DNA from: Nectonema munidae
Lineage: Eukaryota; Nematomorpha; Nectonematoida; Nectonematidae
Reading direction: 5' to 3'
NCBI GenBank assembly: GCA_030549495.1
Contig: JAUIRK010000875.1
Coordinates: 585,501 to 649,500, forward strand
DNA: 64,000 bases
The position numbers were made by a program, and so were the translations under genes. Below are positions 32,551 to 44,364 of the stretch, one piece after another. Each line of letters starts with the position of its first letter. The stretch's first letter is position 1. Below the pieces are notes generated by a model that saw nothing but the letters and a program-made list of their open reading frames with translations, ran no database searches and was not told the origin of the DNA.

Positions 32551-35217
32551 ATATACTTTTTTCATGTTAAATAAAGTCAATATTTTTATTAGATTAATAA
32601 AGTTAATTTTATTTCTACGAAAATTTAATAATCTTGAAAATAATCTTTTTAATATAGGATTGGGATTTATTACTCGAGCAGAATAATACACATAAATACA
32701 TATTTGTAAGATGCGCATAGTATTTGTCAAAACCAATCACATGCGAAATTCATTTATGATGGCATATGCTCATATAATCAAATGATGAAGGAGAATTTGT
32801 AGACACAAGAGTAGACAAGCCAAAACGAGAATTATCTTCATAATGCTTCCCTGTATAGAATGAAGAATTATTGTGCACGCGAAAATAATAGACGAATGAA
32901 TTCAAGCTTGTATCCAAAATTTCTTTTTTGTGAACACTTTGTTATGGATAATTTTTGAGGGAAAAGTTTTCTCCTGATCTTCTAAGCTCCAGTGATCTTT
33001 TCCTTTAAATTCTCATATTTTTTTAAATGATTGATCAATTGTCTTGTTGATAAACGTTCATTTTTCATATTTTTTGAAGTCATTGCTTTAACACTAGAAC
33101 TACTGAAATATAATGCTTTACCCATGAAGTCCGAATGGTCAAATTGACCTTGAACTTAGGATGCACTGGATGTCCTAAAAGTAGCGCGTTGTCCGGAAAT
33201 CTGGCCTTACTTTTAATTTTTACCGTATATTCAGATAATTCGGCCGGATAACTAACATTAAATTCCTATTATTTTGAGCAATAACACAATGATGTAATTT
33301 TTTTTATAAAACTTCGTTATAATTATAGAGAAATTAAAATGAGCATTTATAAATAAAAAGATGACTGCAAAATTTTCCTCCTTCTATTTTTCTAAAAATT
33401 ATTTGAAAACTTTCTTCTCAAATATTTTTTTTATCTAGTACTTACCAATTCAAAATAAAAGCACTTGAAAATAAAAAAATGTGTTAAAATTTTTTTCTAA
33501 ATCAATTAATTCATTTTAAATTTTTAGTTTAAAACTTTTTTTACTTTTTCACTGTGACAAAATATTTAAAATTCTAATAAATTTTAAAATATTGCAAAAT
33601 CAAATACAGTTAAAAAATTAGAAATAAAATTTGACAATTTTAACTGATGTTTTTTAAATTGACATATGTTAGCCTCAATGGTTGTTAGGGCAGGCGTATT
33701 TCTCAGCTTAACAGTTGAAGGTCGTGAGATCTCCAAGGCTTTCGACTCTTTAAAACAAAATTAGGATTAATTATCTCAAGCATAATGGGAGCATATAGCC
33801 CTATGTCTGAAAGTGCTTTGATATCTCCAACCAAATTGATATATAATTACCCTCTTGTATTTTTTTAATCCTTTATTCATTTTGTAACAATTGAAATTAA
33901 AAATTTAAAAGATTTTACAAAATGAAATAAAGTTTAAATTTTAAGGAATAAAAAAACAGAATTAAAATAATCCCAAAAAAACCAATTCCTTGCTTTAGTA
34001 AAAATATGAACTCTAATTGCAAAATTTAAAATTTCAAAAATAAAATTTATTTTAAAACCCCTCTCTGTAAATATTTCCAATTTGCAAGCTTTTCTATTTT
34101 TTTTCAAAGATTTTTTAATTTGTTATGAAATTTAAATAAATGCAAATAGATTATACTTTTTTTAATAATAATTAAATCACTAAACAAAATAATAACCTGT
34201 AGAGGTTAATTTTATAATCGACCGAATTTCAGGTAAATCTTATCGGGTATATGAATTCGGCTTTTTTCAGAAGCCGGGTATCCGCTTATCCAGCTTTATT
34301 GTTGTCGGTATATACCCTATTTAGACATTATAAACGTATATTTATATGTATTTTAGTATTATATCACACAAACCTCATATTTATTTGTATCAACTGTTCA
34401 ATTAAAATCTTGCATTTTATAAAAATAATTATACTGATTGAAGTAACAACACCAAATAAAATTTATTAAATTTTTATAACGTCATTTTGGCCGTACAGTA
34501 AAGTGAGGTATTTTTTTTCTTTTTTGTTATAAAGTTGTGTACCAAAATTATAATATTGATCAAAGATATGAAAAATGTGACAAATTGATTGTATTAAGAG
34601 ATCTAAATCCACCTGGGGCTCAGGGTTGTGATAGAGTCGGTGGAGTCGCACATTATGAGTAGTCGAAGTCGTAATAATTATCGTGACTCCGGCCTTAAAA
34701 ATAGTTTATTCATAATTGTTGGATATCTCTTTAGTGTCCGACGTTGAAAAGACGGACGCAACATAAGAATTAAAGGAACGCCATTGGTTTAATTATACTT
34801 GCTTTGAATTTTTTGTTTGGCATAATAACCCATCACGGTTTTAAGGTTTATTGTATAGTGTTTTCTGTGCCTTTGGCAAACCATTGTAAATACCTCTACG
34901 TGTCTGAGGGAAGTACTGTGTTCTAATTTTCTGGTACTAATCTTGACAACTGCCTTAATTATGCCATTCTTTATCCCAAATAATAGAATATTGTTTCTAA
35001 CATTACAATTTTCATGCGCAAAATGGATTCATTCAACGTAAAAATTAATGGAAATGACCAAATGCAAGTTAATTTTTCACTGCAAAGAATAAAATAAAAG
35101 CTATATAGAGATTTTATTTTACAAAATTGAAAATAAAAGACGAAATGAAAATGTTATAAGCTGAACACTCACCTTTATATAAAAAGATTTGACAGCATCT
35201 GTCTTTCACTTTTCAAT
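32551..35217. other. mostly AT-rich DNA upstream and downstream of small repeats
   Basis: No gene recognised. A tRNA-like head (TTAGCCTCAATGGTTGTTAG) at about 33670 may be a SINE remnant. Repeated GAGTCGG/GTAGTCGAAGTCG words at 34630-34690 look like the edge of another hAT-type repeat. Confidence 0.35.
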
Positions 35218-35775
35218 TTATTCATCGGGGTTAAAGGATAACTTTTCAAATGATTTTTTATTAATGTACCAGGTATCAATGTATTTATTCTCAATCACGC
35301 TTTTGAATTCTTGAAAAGACAATTTACCATCCTTATCTTGGTCAGCCCATGCAATTGTTCTCGAGACGATATCTTTCAAATTTTTGGAGCCAATTGCCTT
35401 GTTCGACAAAAGATCTAAAACTTTTATTAAATCTTTTTGGTCAATGAAGCCATCATTATTGTAGTCATAAAATTTGAACAAAATGCGTTGTTTTTCTTCA
35501 TCATCTTCATTGCTATTCTTTGTGCTAGAGTTGAAAAGGGATATGACATGAATGAATTCCGCAAAGTTTATCTCGTGATTCCCATCTTTGTCAAAGATTT
35601 CAATAACACGACTTGACACAGGGTTCATTTTTAGACTAGGTATCTTGAGTAGTTCAGACTTGGTTAATCTTCCAGACTTGTCAGTATCCAACTTTTTGAA
35701 GCGCTTTTCCAGAAGACGTAACTCATCGGGTGTGAACTTTTCATTCCTCAATAATATTGACGCTTTCTGACCCAT
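35218..35775 (-). CDS. calcineurin subunit B-like EF-hand protein
   Basis: This is a complete 185-residue reading frame without introns. Calcineurin B is the Ca2+-sensing regulatory subunit of the phosphatase calcineurin. I prefer the start at 35775 over the in-frame ATG five codons earlier: it gives MGQKAS, matching the N-myristoylated MGNEAS of calcineurin B. Four EF-hand loops lie at residues 30-41 (DTDKSGRLTKSE), 62-73 (DKDGNHEINFAE), 104-115 (DYNNDGFIDQKD) and 145-156 (DQDKDGKLSFQE). Loop 2 has His for Gly at position 6 and loop 3 ends in Asp rather than Glu. RFKKLD, NP..RVI.IFD and TI..AD.D.DG follow the family closely. An acidic insert between loops 2 and 3 (STKNSNEDDEEK) and a diverged tail after residue 160 set it apart. 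The lack of introns suggests a retrocopy that stayed open, or an intronless paralogue. A fragment copy lies at 24925-25064. Confidence 0.85.
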   Translation of the reverse strand: MGQKASILLRNEKFTPDELRLLEKRFKKLDTDKSGRLTKSELLKIPSLKMNPVSSRVIEIFDKDGNHEINFAEFIHVISLFNSSTKNSNEDDEEKQRILFKFYDYNNDGFIDQKDLIKVLDLLSNKAIGSKNLKDIVSRTIAWADQDKDGKLSFQEFKSVIENKYIDTWYINKKSFEKLSFNPDE

Positions 35776-36933
35776 TTTCAAAAACTTCATTCACAAAGAA
35801 GGGAGAGCGCAAGAAAGCGACAGCATGAGTCCTCCTCACCTTGATAGAAATAGTTAAATTGTGAGTGAAAGTTAGAAAAGAAAATGCATAAAGTAATGTA
35901 TTTGTTCAACACACGAGTCATCCTCTCTCTTCACATCATGTTTAATTTAATCTTACTTCTTGCACAAGTAAATTTTATGTTTATTGATTTTTGAAAGATA
36001 AATTTAATTAATACGTTTTGTATTATTTAGCGTTGGTGTGTATAATTAGTTAATATTATTCCATATTCTGATAATAGTATTTTTCCAACTATGATTTGGT
36101 AAGTGGATTCTTCGTTCATCGATCCTGTCATATCTATCTCCACAACCTATTTTTGATCATGCATAAGCAAATTTATCTGTCAAAGTTATGAATGCGCCCA
36201 TAGCAACTTATTGTAGAAATCATAAATTGACAATAAAGTTAAAATGGCAATCTGTGAAAGATCATGGAAAATTATCTACGTGTTTGCGAGCGTTTTCCTT
36301 GCGTCTCATTTTCAAATTATAGCAAATCTGAAAGGATTTTTTCATATTTTTTGACTTAAAATGTTACTTTATTCATATCCCTGAAAAGTTTGTTTTTTTC
36401 AAGATCAATATTTGATCCTTCCTCTAGAAGAATTTACTAAAATTATGAATTTTTCTAAATAGAAAACCTAAATAGTCACTTTTGACAGAAACTAAAAATC
36501 AAAGAGTACAAAATTTTGAAATTTTCTAGGTTTTTAATATCAGGGTGGTTTTTAGGAAGAATTATTTTGACAAACTTTTAATCTAAAAAGCTTTCTTTTA
36601 TATAATCTAAGGAAACTTGCTGATCTAACAATCAAATTTTCAAAAAAATTGAAAAAAAAATCCAAAAGAAAAAAGTTAAACACTTAGGACAAATTGATAT
36701 AAATTTTATTGAGTTTAACCAATTAAATGTCTTATACACTTATTATATGTTTGTGAGTGTATCTGTGTATGTCAAATATATTTATGGTTGAAGGACAACA
36801 ATAGAAATTATTCAGCTTCCATGAATTTTAAGTGATTACTGTTCAATATACCGATGTTATACTCAGTTTTATATCGGTCTGGTATTAGATATATATGATT
36901 GGGAGAATAGATGTGAAAATATTCAAATTCACT
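35776..36933. other. upstream region of EF-hand gene, AT-rich
   Basis: This holds the presumed promoter side of the minus-strand EF-hand gene. No TATA box or splice leader could be assigned with confidence. Confidence 0.3.
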
Positions 36934-37071
36934 TTAACCCATTTACGGCCAATGTTCCTATTTTGGAACATAAGTAATTTCATCTTCGTCTGCTTTTTTC
37001 AATGACTTTGAATATAAATCGTCTGCGTTTTTTTAGATATCGTCTGCTTTGCTTGGCCTTAAATGGGTTAA
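36934..37071. mobile_element. piggyBac-type MITE (TTAA), copy E
   Basis: TTAACCCATTTACGGCCAAT to GGCCTTAAATGGGTTAA, 138 bp. It contains the palindrome TGTTCCTATTTTGGAACA and three CGTCTGC words about 35-45 bp apart. Confidence 0.85.
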
Positions 37072-37211
37072 TCATTTTGTTGGCTCATGCCAATAGCATT
37101 TTTTTTACTGAAAATAGAGTTAGTAAAAAATTTAAGCCCTTTTTAAAATGGTAACTGGGCTTGAATAAGGTTGTTCATATCACTCACTACCTTTTATTAT
37201 TTGTCACTACA

Positions 37212-37349
37212 TTAACCCATTTAAGGCCAAGCAAAGCAGACGATATTTAAAAAAACGCAGACGATTTATATTCAAAGTCATTGAAAAAAGCAGACGAAGA
37301 TGAAATTACTTATGTTCCAAAATAGGAAAATTCGCCGTAAATGGGTTAA
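37212..37349. mobile_element. piggyBac-type MITE (TTAA), copy F
   Basis: The same family as copy E in reverse orientation, 140 bp away, with intact TTAA at both ends. The two copies form a large imperfect inverted repeat. Confidence 0.85.
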
Positions 37350-37539
37350 TATTCTTTTCAAAATTCAGCTAATACTAAAGATATAATTAGAAGTAATATA
37401 TGTATATATGGCTTACAAAATTTAAGATTCCCTCTATTTTTAATATGCGCTTGTTTTGATGAGCACAATCTTTGCATTCTTGGCTTAGTATTTGAAAGTA
37501 TGACTTTAATCCATCCTTCAATATCTTTAAAACAAAATA

Positions 37540-37651
37540 GTTAATCATGCTTAGCCTAGTGGCAGGAGCATAGGGTCTCCATCTAGATGGCCTGGGTTGT
37601 TCCCTTCTTTTCCTCCCTCTTTTTTTTGAGATATTTCTCTTTTTTCTTTTT

Positions 37652-37684
<33 letters not shown>
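37540..37684 (+). repeat. tRNA-derived SINE head with long T tail
   Basis: TTAGCCTAGTGGCAGGAGCA contains a good Pol III A box (TAGCCTAGTGG), and GCCTGGGTTGTTCCC about 40 bp later resembles the B box. It is followed by a pyrimidine-rich stretch ending in about 40 T residues. Head and tail suggest a SINE rather than a working tRNA gene. It is a different family from the TAAGGTTGGTTAGAT copies. Confidence 0.5.
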
Positions 37685-37687
<3 letters not shown>

Positions 37688-37696
37688 GAAAATTAG

Positions 37697-38300
37697 TACC
37701 CCCGTGAATTAAGAAGACGTGTAATTGATTTTGCATTGAATACAACCATTGCAATAATTCTTGGATTATCGAGAACAACTGTTGCTACAATTGTAAAAAA
37801 AAGTTTTATGCTACAGGTCAGGAAGAGCCATCCAAAAGAGGAGGAAATTACAGTGGAAAATTATTGAATTATCAAAAAGAGGAGTTTCTCAAGTGAGTAG
37901 ATGAAAATTCTTTATTGACTCCTGCCGAACTAGTGAATCGTGTTAAAGAAGAATACAGTTTGACTGTTTCAAAATCTTGCATTAATCGCTGTCTTCGCAA
38001 ATTTCACTAAATTAGTAAAAACGTCTTGCTAATCCCAGCATGTCGTAACAATGATAAGACAAAAGAACTTAGATTCAATTATGATCAAGGATATCGCAAA
38101 CTTGAAAAAAACATAATGTTGGAGTCTTTTTCATTTCTAAGTTAGGTTGGTTTCAATTTTCAAAGTATGTTCAAGACCAAAAAGAGAATGTTCTGAAGCT
38201 GGTGTCCGTGCTACAACATCTGTTCCACAAATTGTAAAAGTCTTGTTTTTGATGGTTAGAAAAGCGTGTTAAAGTTCTAGTACAACGATGTAGTCGAATA
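37697..38300 (+). pseudogene. Tc1/IS630-type transposase fragment
   Basis: The N-terminal helix-turn-helix is readable (RRRVIDFALNTTIAIILGLS then RTTVATIVKK). After a frameshift near 37795 it continues (FYATGQEEPSKRGGNYSGKL; LLTPAELVNRVKEEYSLTVS; KSCINRCLRKFH). Two in-frame stops follow, then pieces around the first catalytic strand and the segment GVRATTSVPQIVKVLFLMVR. The C-terminal half of the DDE domain is absent and no inverted repeats were found. The order matches IS630/Tc1-mariner transposases. Confidence 0.65.
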
Positions 38301-38339
38301 CAACATTGACCTAATCAAATGCAACATAGAAAAAAAACG

Positions 38340-39769
38340 TAATAAAGATCAAAAACTTTGTTAGCATGATTGCCTTGTGGAAAATTACCCATATTAGCCT
38401 AAGTAAAATTAAAAATAAAACTCAGTTACTATGTTAAGAAGTCCCTTTTTAAGTTATAATCCCAATTAAAGTTTTTGAGTTTTCATGTTCGCTCTCTAAA
38501 AAAATAGGTGGACCATTTTTTTGCACACGGGTCAGATTCAATGGCAATGTGACTGAAATTTATTGCAAATTTTTTAAAAAGTGATCTTTTTTTCTCGTTT
38601 TTAAAATAAAATGATTTATTCAGATTTACAACTTTTTTTTTATACAAAATAGGATTCGTAATATATAAAATATTTTGATTCAAGATTCAAAAATGCATTT
38701 TTTAGACCTTTTTTTGTGTCTCCTATTTTCGATCATAATAGGCATTTCAGCTGAAGTTGATTTTTCTTGAATGTATCATATCTTCTAAAAAGAACTTCAT
38801 TTTTTTAAATTTAATTCCAATTCTAGAGGCATTTAATAATTTTTATGACATCTGATATAAGTTCTGATAGTAATTTAGAAAAATGTTGCTAGCAAGTTAA
38901 AAAAACCTAGGAGAAAATTCAAAATTTCACTATAGGATCTAAATAACCTTCTTATGCACTAAAAATATTTAATTGAAAAAACTGTTTATTATAGGATTAA
39001 CTCAATACAAATCAAAAACAAATTATCTAAACTTATTAAACTAAACTTTGTGGGGTATCTCCGAGAGCTTAACGTTGTGATATTTTGTGTCACAGAAATG
39101 AGGGCATAATATATAAAAAATACGAAAAATATTATAACGTTTCTGATGAAATATTTTATACGAATGTATTTTCTCTAAAAACAAAAATTTTATTATCAAT
39201 AAAGTAAAATTGAAACTGAAAACATGCAAAAGCACAAAATAATCACATATTTCGTAAAAAAAATATCCTTGTTCAGGATAAAGTTTTGATTTATATATAT
39301 ATTTATTAAAACAGATGGAATATCAATTATTTTTCGTTATAACAATCTAAACATAACTTAAAAGAATGGGATGAACAACAACATCTTTGATACTGTTGTT
39401 TTACTTTTTTAATTTTACCTTATTTCTCTTTATAATTTTCACCAAAAGTAACTTTCAGACATTAGTGGTTACAACATCTGTTCGCTTTTATTTTTCCTTT
39501 TAAACAAGTTGATGAAAGTTTATCTTCCTTTTCAATCTATTGCTTAGCTCTGTGAGAGACTTTGGTTGTATGAAAGGCATTATCATTGATTTCACAATTT
39601 TGATACTGAAAGAAAATGAGTCTATTTTTCTAGGTTCTAAGCTTTTTTTTCAAACAATTCTTGCAGTGTCTAACAGATAACTCCAGGCTTTGATCTCCAT
39701 TTTTTACTTTTTCTAGCACCAAAACTGTATCAAATTCGTTGGTTAAAAATATCTAAATGTTACCCCATA
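38340..39769. other. AT-rich DNA, no gene seen
   Basis: Nothing recognised on either strand. Confidence 0.4.
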
Positions 39770-40093
39770 AATGAGAGGAGGGGGGGGGTAATGATGGAGC
39801 AATCAAAAGATTTTTAAGTAAGCATAACTTTCATTTTACAGGTCCCCCGATGTGATTTCCTGGAATTTAATTTCCAATTTTCTGAATTATATATCTTTTT
39901 TATAGTATTTATTAGACTTGTTTGTCTTCTGAGTATATTTTCGATATTACTTTTTTTGTTTTAAAGTTAAGTCTTAGAATGAATATTTAAAATTTTTTTT
40001 TTCCAATCTAATCTTTTATAATAAATTTTGATAATTATAAAAAAAAAAGTTCACCCCCTCCCCCAAATTTTGAGGATGTGCGCCACTGCTCTA
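39770..40093. mobile_element. degenerate hAT-like MITE
   Basis: The right end GAGGATGTGCGCCACTG is clearly the terminus of the GCGCACATCC family (reverse complement CAGTGGCGCACATCCTC), next to a C-rich tract. The left end is a G-rich tract without a recognisable terminus, so the extent is approximate. Confidence 0.4.
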
Positions 40094-41216
40094 CGTGTAG
40101 CACATTTACAGTATTATAGAGCGGAAACGTGTGAAAGTAATTGAAGTAAATGCATACTAGAGGGTTTTCGTGTGTATATCATGTTTCTGATGGAAGCTTC
40201 AAACATTTAATCCTTTATGTCATTTTGGGTCACTCATGAGCCATGGTAAAAACTCAAATAGATCATTGAAATAAATGAAATATTTATATATAAAGAAACT
40301 AAGGCGAATGAAAAACTTTCTATAAATATTCTTACTTATAACAGTAAAAATTTGAATTCATGGTAAGCTAAAATTTCACGGAGCTACTTTAAAATTTTTC
40401 TTTTTCTAAAAGTGTGTTCTAATGAAATCATTCACCAAAAAATTTAGTGAAATTTAATGTAAAATCATATTAATTATGAACTCAACATTACTAATAGGAT
40501 GTCATTTGACTAATCAGTTGAGAAGTGTTATGAAAATTTAACCATTCATATTCTACCCATTGTGCGGTAGTGTTATCGATGAAATAGATTTTGAAGAGTG
40601 ACATTCGCTTCATCAATCATTTTTCGCCAACTCAACTCAACCATTTTAGTTCATAACTCATTCTATTTTTATACTTTTATGATTACTTCCAAATAAAAAA
40701 CAATACATGACAACAGAAAAATCATTTTTGTTCGGCGTGTTAAAAGTTTCTGTGCATTGAAAAAAAGTTGTACTATATTAGCTAAAATTATATTCATTTG
40801 TAAGGGAATATACATATATAACGTAGCCCATAGGCAAATAATTGTTTATTTGTGTTCCGAAACATTTCATGTCTGAGAGAAAGAGATAAAATGGCGTTTA
40901 TAAAGGAAGATCAAGTGAAAAACTATGCTAAAAATGTTTTTTGCCAGCTGCAATACTATTTAAAATAGGAGTAGGTCATCATAAAAGTTCATTGATATAT
41001 TTTTTTTATTTTGAAAAAATTCACCTCTAAGCTATTATAAAGAAAATATAAAGGTGAGCTAATTTTTTTTTATAAATTTTATTTATTTGATATTTAAAGC
41101 CTGATCTACTATTGCTTTATTAGGCACGAGAATGGGATCATGAATGCGTTACATAGGAGAATGAGAGTTAACATCTCAAAAATTTTGATGTGTCATTGAT
41201 GACCTATAGTAAATAC
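40094..41216. other. AT-rich DNA with GGGTCACTCATGA repeat word
   Basis: No gene seen. GGGTCACTCATGA occurs near 40228 and again beyond the MITE near 41525, so both may be parts of one older repeat. Confidence 0.35.
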
Positions 41217-41224
41217 GGTAAGAC

Positions 41225-41509
41225 CAGGAGCGCACATCCGGGGGAGGGGGGCGAAAAGCCTATTTGCCCCCCAATAATTTTGGATTTTTTAAACTAGTGT
41301 ATATGCGTTATTTAAATTTAATTAAAATATTTTCGTTGGATTTTAAATTTCATCAATTTTGTAAAAAAAATATAAAGTAGTCTTATAAATTTACGTATGC
41401 GCTGTATACACTCTAAGGATTACTTGAATATTTGGTCTCCCTTGGTATTTCCAGGTCAGTAATTATGAAAATTGTATAAAAAAAAATTCGCCGAGGATGT
41501 GCACCCCTC
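41225..41509. mobile_element. hAT MITE, 285 bp, perfect target duplication
   Basis: GGTAAGAC flanks it exactly (41217-41224 and 41510-41517). The ends are CAGGAGCGCACATCC and GGATGTGCACCCCTC, imperfect inverted repeats. A G-rich tract follows the left end. It is the uninterrupted counterpart of the outer parts of 1066-4254 and lets the insert at 1308-1917 be defined. Confidence 0.85.
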
Positions 41510-41517
41510 GGTAAGAC

Positions 41518-42627
41518 ATAATGGGTCACTCATGACATTTCAATTTATTTTAAAAATATCAAAGTGAATTTTGTCTTTTTTTCTGATAGATTAAAACAAG
41601 TAAGTATTACGAGTAAATTTATTTTCAGATCGTTTTGCTATCTTTCAAAGATAAATGGTAGACTTCTAAAGTTGGAAACTACTTCAATTTACGTTAATCA
41701 TTTGCCTATATTGCTTTTTTTAGTTTTTGAAAGATAAGGTTATTGACCTCAGGTTTACAAAACCTGTCTAAGATTTAGCCTTCAATATCTTTGATCAGAA
41801 ATACATTTTTCTCAAGAGTAACTGTATTTTTAGTAGTGAAATTTTAGCATTTAACTTAAAGCTCACTTCATAACTTTTTACTTTTACAAAATACTTCAAA
41901 ATTTTTTTCAAATGATGTGTAAGATATATATAGAAAAAGTCGTGAAGTATCAGGAAAAACAGAATAAATTTTAGTAAATTTTGAAAAAAATTGAAGGGGG
42001 AATGGATTCCGCCCCCTTTCTTCAAAAAGTGTTAACTCTGCTAAAGATATGGACATTTTTCTAACTAAAAAGCATGCAATTTGAAAAATTTAATAGAATT
42101 TATAAAACAGTTTCTATTGGAAAGCTAAAGAGTGCTTTATTCCAAAAGACAAGTAATGCTTGTTAAAATTTTTGCAGTTTTAAAATTTTAGGATATTCTC
42201 TCAGGGAACAGGCCTAAAAATAATTGTAAGGGATTTAATCAAGGGCTCACAACCTCACAGTTATTTGGATGGAGGACAAAAAACTTTTTTAAATGGGAGC
42301 AAGATTTTTAAAATATATTTGCCAGAATATTTCAATGAATTTTTTTTACAACACAAACACAATTTTCAGAGGTGTACATTTTTAGAACTTTCAAAATTAC
42401 TAAACAATTCAAGCTTATGATGCCCAGTTTTTACCGTTTAATAACAACAAAGGAGGCAACGTAAAGAAATTTTTCAAACAAATTTTATTAAAGTAACTTT
42501 GTATACTGATTTCTTTTTTTATTTGTGGCGAAATATAAAACACAAAAAGTGGATGAATAAAAAAAATAAATCATTCTAAACTACTCTTAAATTTAAACTA
42601 TCATAGTATGTCATTCAATCTTCAATA
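41518..42627. other. AT-rich DNA, no gene seen
   Basis: No coding signal. A small G-rich/C-rich pair near 41995-42020 may be a decayed MITE end. Confidence 0.35.
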
Positions 42628-42635
42628 GTACAGGG

Positions 42636-42922
42636 CAGTGGCGGATCCAGGGGGAGGGGGGAGGGCTCACGGTCTTAGGCCCCCCAATGAAAAATGGCTT
42701 CAAAAATTACCCTTACTAATGTATACTCTTACATGTATAAAAAATAAATTTTTGCAATTTATTCATGGCAAAATAATGTTAAAAATATGAAAACAGGTAA
42801 TAATCAGTGATTCTAAAAGACATAATACAGCTCTCGTATTCTCTGAAGACTTTTAGCAAAATTGCAAAAAATTTAAATAGATTTCATCGCCCGCCTATAA
42901 AAAATTTCTGGATCAGCCACTG
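42636..42922. mobile_element. hAT MITE, 287 bp, perfect target duplication
   Basis: GTACAGGG flanks both sides (42628-42635 and 42923-42930). The ends are CAGTGGCGGATCCAG and CTGGATCAGCCACTG, a 15-bp inverted repeat with one mismatch. A G-rich tract follows the left end. No coding sequence. Confidence 0.85.
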
Positions 42923-42925
42923 GTA

Positions 42926-43152
42926 CAGGGGTTAATTTGCCTCCGAATAATTTTATATCACTTCTTCACTGTACACACAGGAATATTCACGGAGAGAAAT
43001 CATAGAAATGCCTCCAAAGAACTACCCACTACGTGGTTATGTAAAGATATATATACATATTAAATATTTCTAGCACAAACTACAAAGTGATAAGTATTGG
43101 TGTCTAAAAATCTTTTTGCCCTCTTTCTCCTCAAAATGTGCATCCCTGGGTT
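42926..43152. mobile_element. degenerate copy of the GCGCACATCC MITE
   Basis: It starts CAGGGGTTAATTTGCCTCCG and ends AATGTGCATCCCTG. The inner TTGCCTCCGAATAATTTT parallels TTGCCCCCCAATAATTTT of the 41225 copy. The 287-bp MITE before it inserted across its left end. Confidence 0.4.
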
Positions 43153-43179
43153 CAAGTTATAAACTGATTGATGGTAGGG

Positions 43180-44364
43180 ACGGATCTAAAAGAGGATGAA
43201 TGGGCAATCGCCCCGATTCTCTTTTACTTATGCACTTGGAATATTGTTTAATTGAAGGCAGTTATTTATATAGTCTCTGAATTTTGCCAAAAAACACATT
43301 AATTTTATACAAAAACACCTTAATATGTTCTTAAGAAAAATAAAGACTTGTTAATCATTTGATCCAATTTCACTCCGTGTGCGTTTTTTCTGTATGCGCC
43401 CGTGATCGATGGTGCATCTGAAAGACATAAATTTCAAAGTAGAAACTTGAGTAAACGGCATGTTTATTATATTAAGCCAAGTAAGCTTGATAGATTACTC
43501 TGTAGGTAGCACCAAAAAAAGTTCGCCTATAAGCTATTTAAAATCAAAGTATGCATAAAAACTTTAATTATTTTAACAGGGTTTATTGTAAGGCTGAACT
43601 AATGATTAAACTGTGAGAAAAGAAACAATTTGAATAGGAAGAAAAAGAGAGTAAGTGATTTGAAAGGAATCCAGGGAACCGAAATCGCTTTGGGTACACA
43701 CCTGTAATGTTCTAACCTTTTCATTCTTTGACATGCCACCCTATTTTATCAATATCTCATTTTAAATTTGCATTATCAAGTAAAAAATGGCGTTCTTTTC
43801 GAAAACTACCTAATGATAAAAATTGTACTCGTATCTACCCAGTGTGCCATTTTTTGGACATTCAAAAATACGTGAGTATTCTTGAAAAATCGAAATAGAT
43901 ATCTCTCTTTTGAAAAAATACTCTAAAAATGTAACCTATTAATTAATTATGCTTTAGAGTAATGGAGTCCCACTAAATTATTCTTACTTACAAAACATGA
44001 GAGAGAAGAGAGAGAGAGAAGAGAGAAACAACGAAGAGGTTTGGAGAGTGGAGGCAAGCGATGATAAATATTTTTTGACGTATTTGATTTGTTACTGACA
44101 AATGGACAACACTCCTACTCTCCAAATAAGTTAGAAAGGAAAAAGAAATGATGAACATATGAATTAGTCGATTCATCTGTGCCAGATTATGGCACGCTGG
44201 ATTAAAATGTATTATTAAAGTAGAACAGCTGTGTTTAAAATGAGCCTATATTCTGCGAAAATTTTTCTTATGTTCAAAAATATATTGAAATTTGCCCTCT
44301 TTCTTAAAAGGGTTAGAACACAAACAAAATTAAACTGCTAGCTAAATCAGACATCACTAACTCA
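43180..44364. other. AT-rich DNA with a GA microsatellite
   Basis: A GA-rich run lies at 43999-44028. GGACGGATCTAAAAGAGG near 43180 and TATGCGCCCG near 43400 may be ends of one more decayed hAT MITE. No gene seen. Confidence 0.4.

Noticed and set aside
35588-35770. Plus-strand 60-aa frame
   Set aside because: Antisense shadow of the calcineurin B-like gene.
37545-37605. Functional tRNA gene
   Set aside because: The A box is good but the B box is imperfect, the stems were not established, and a long T tail follows, so a SINE is the better reading.
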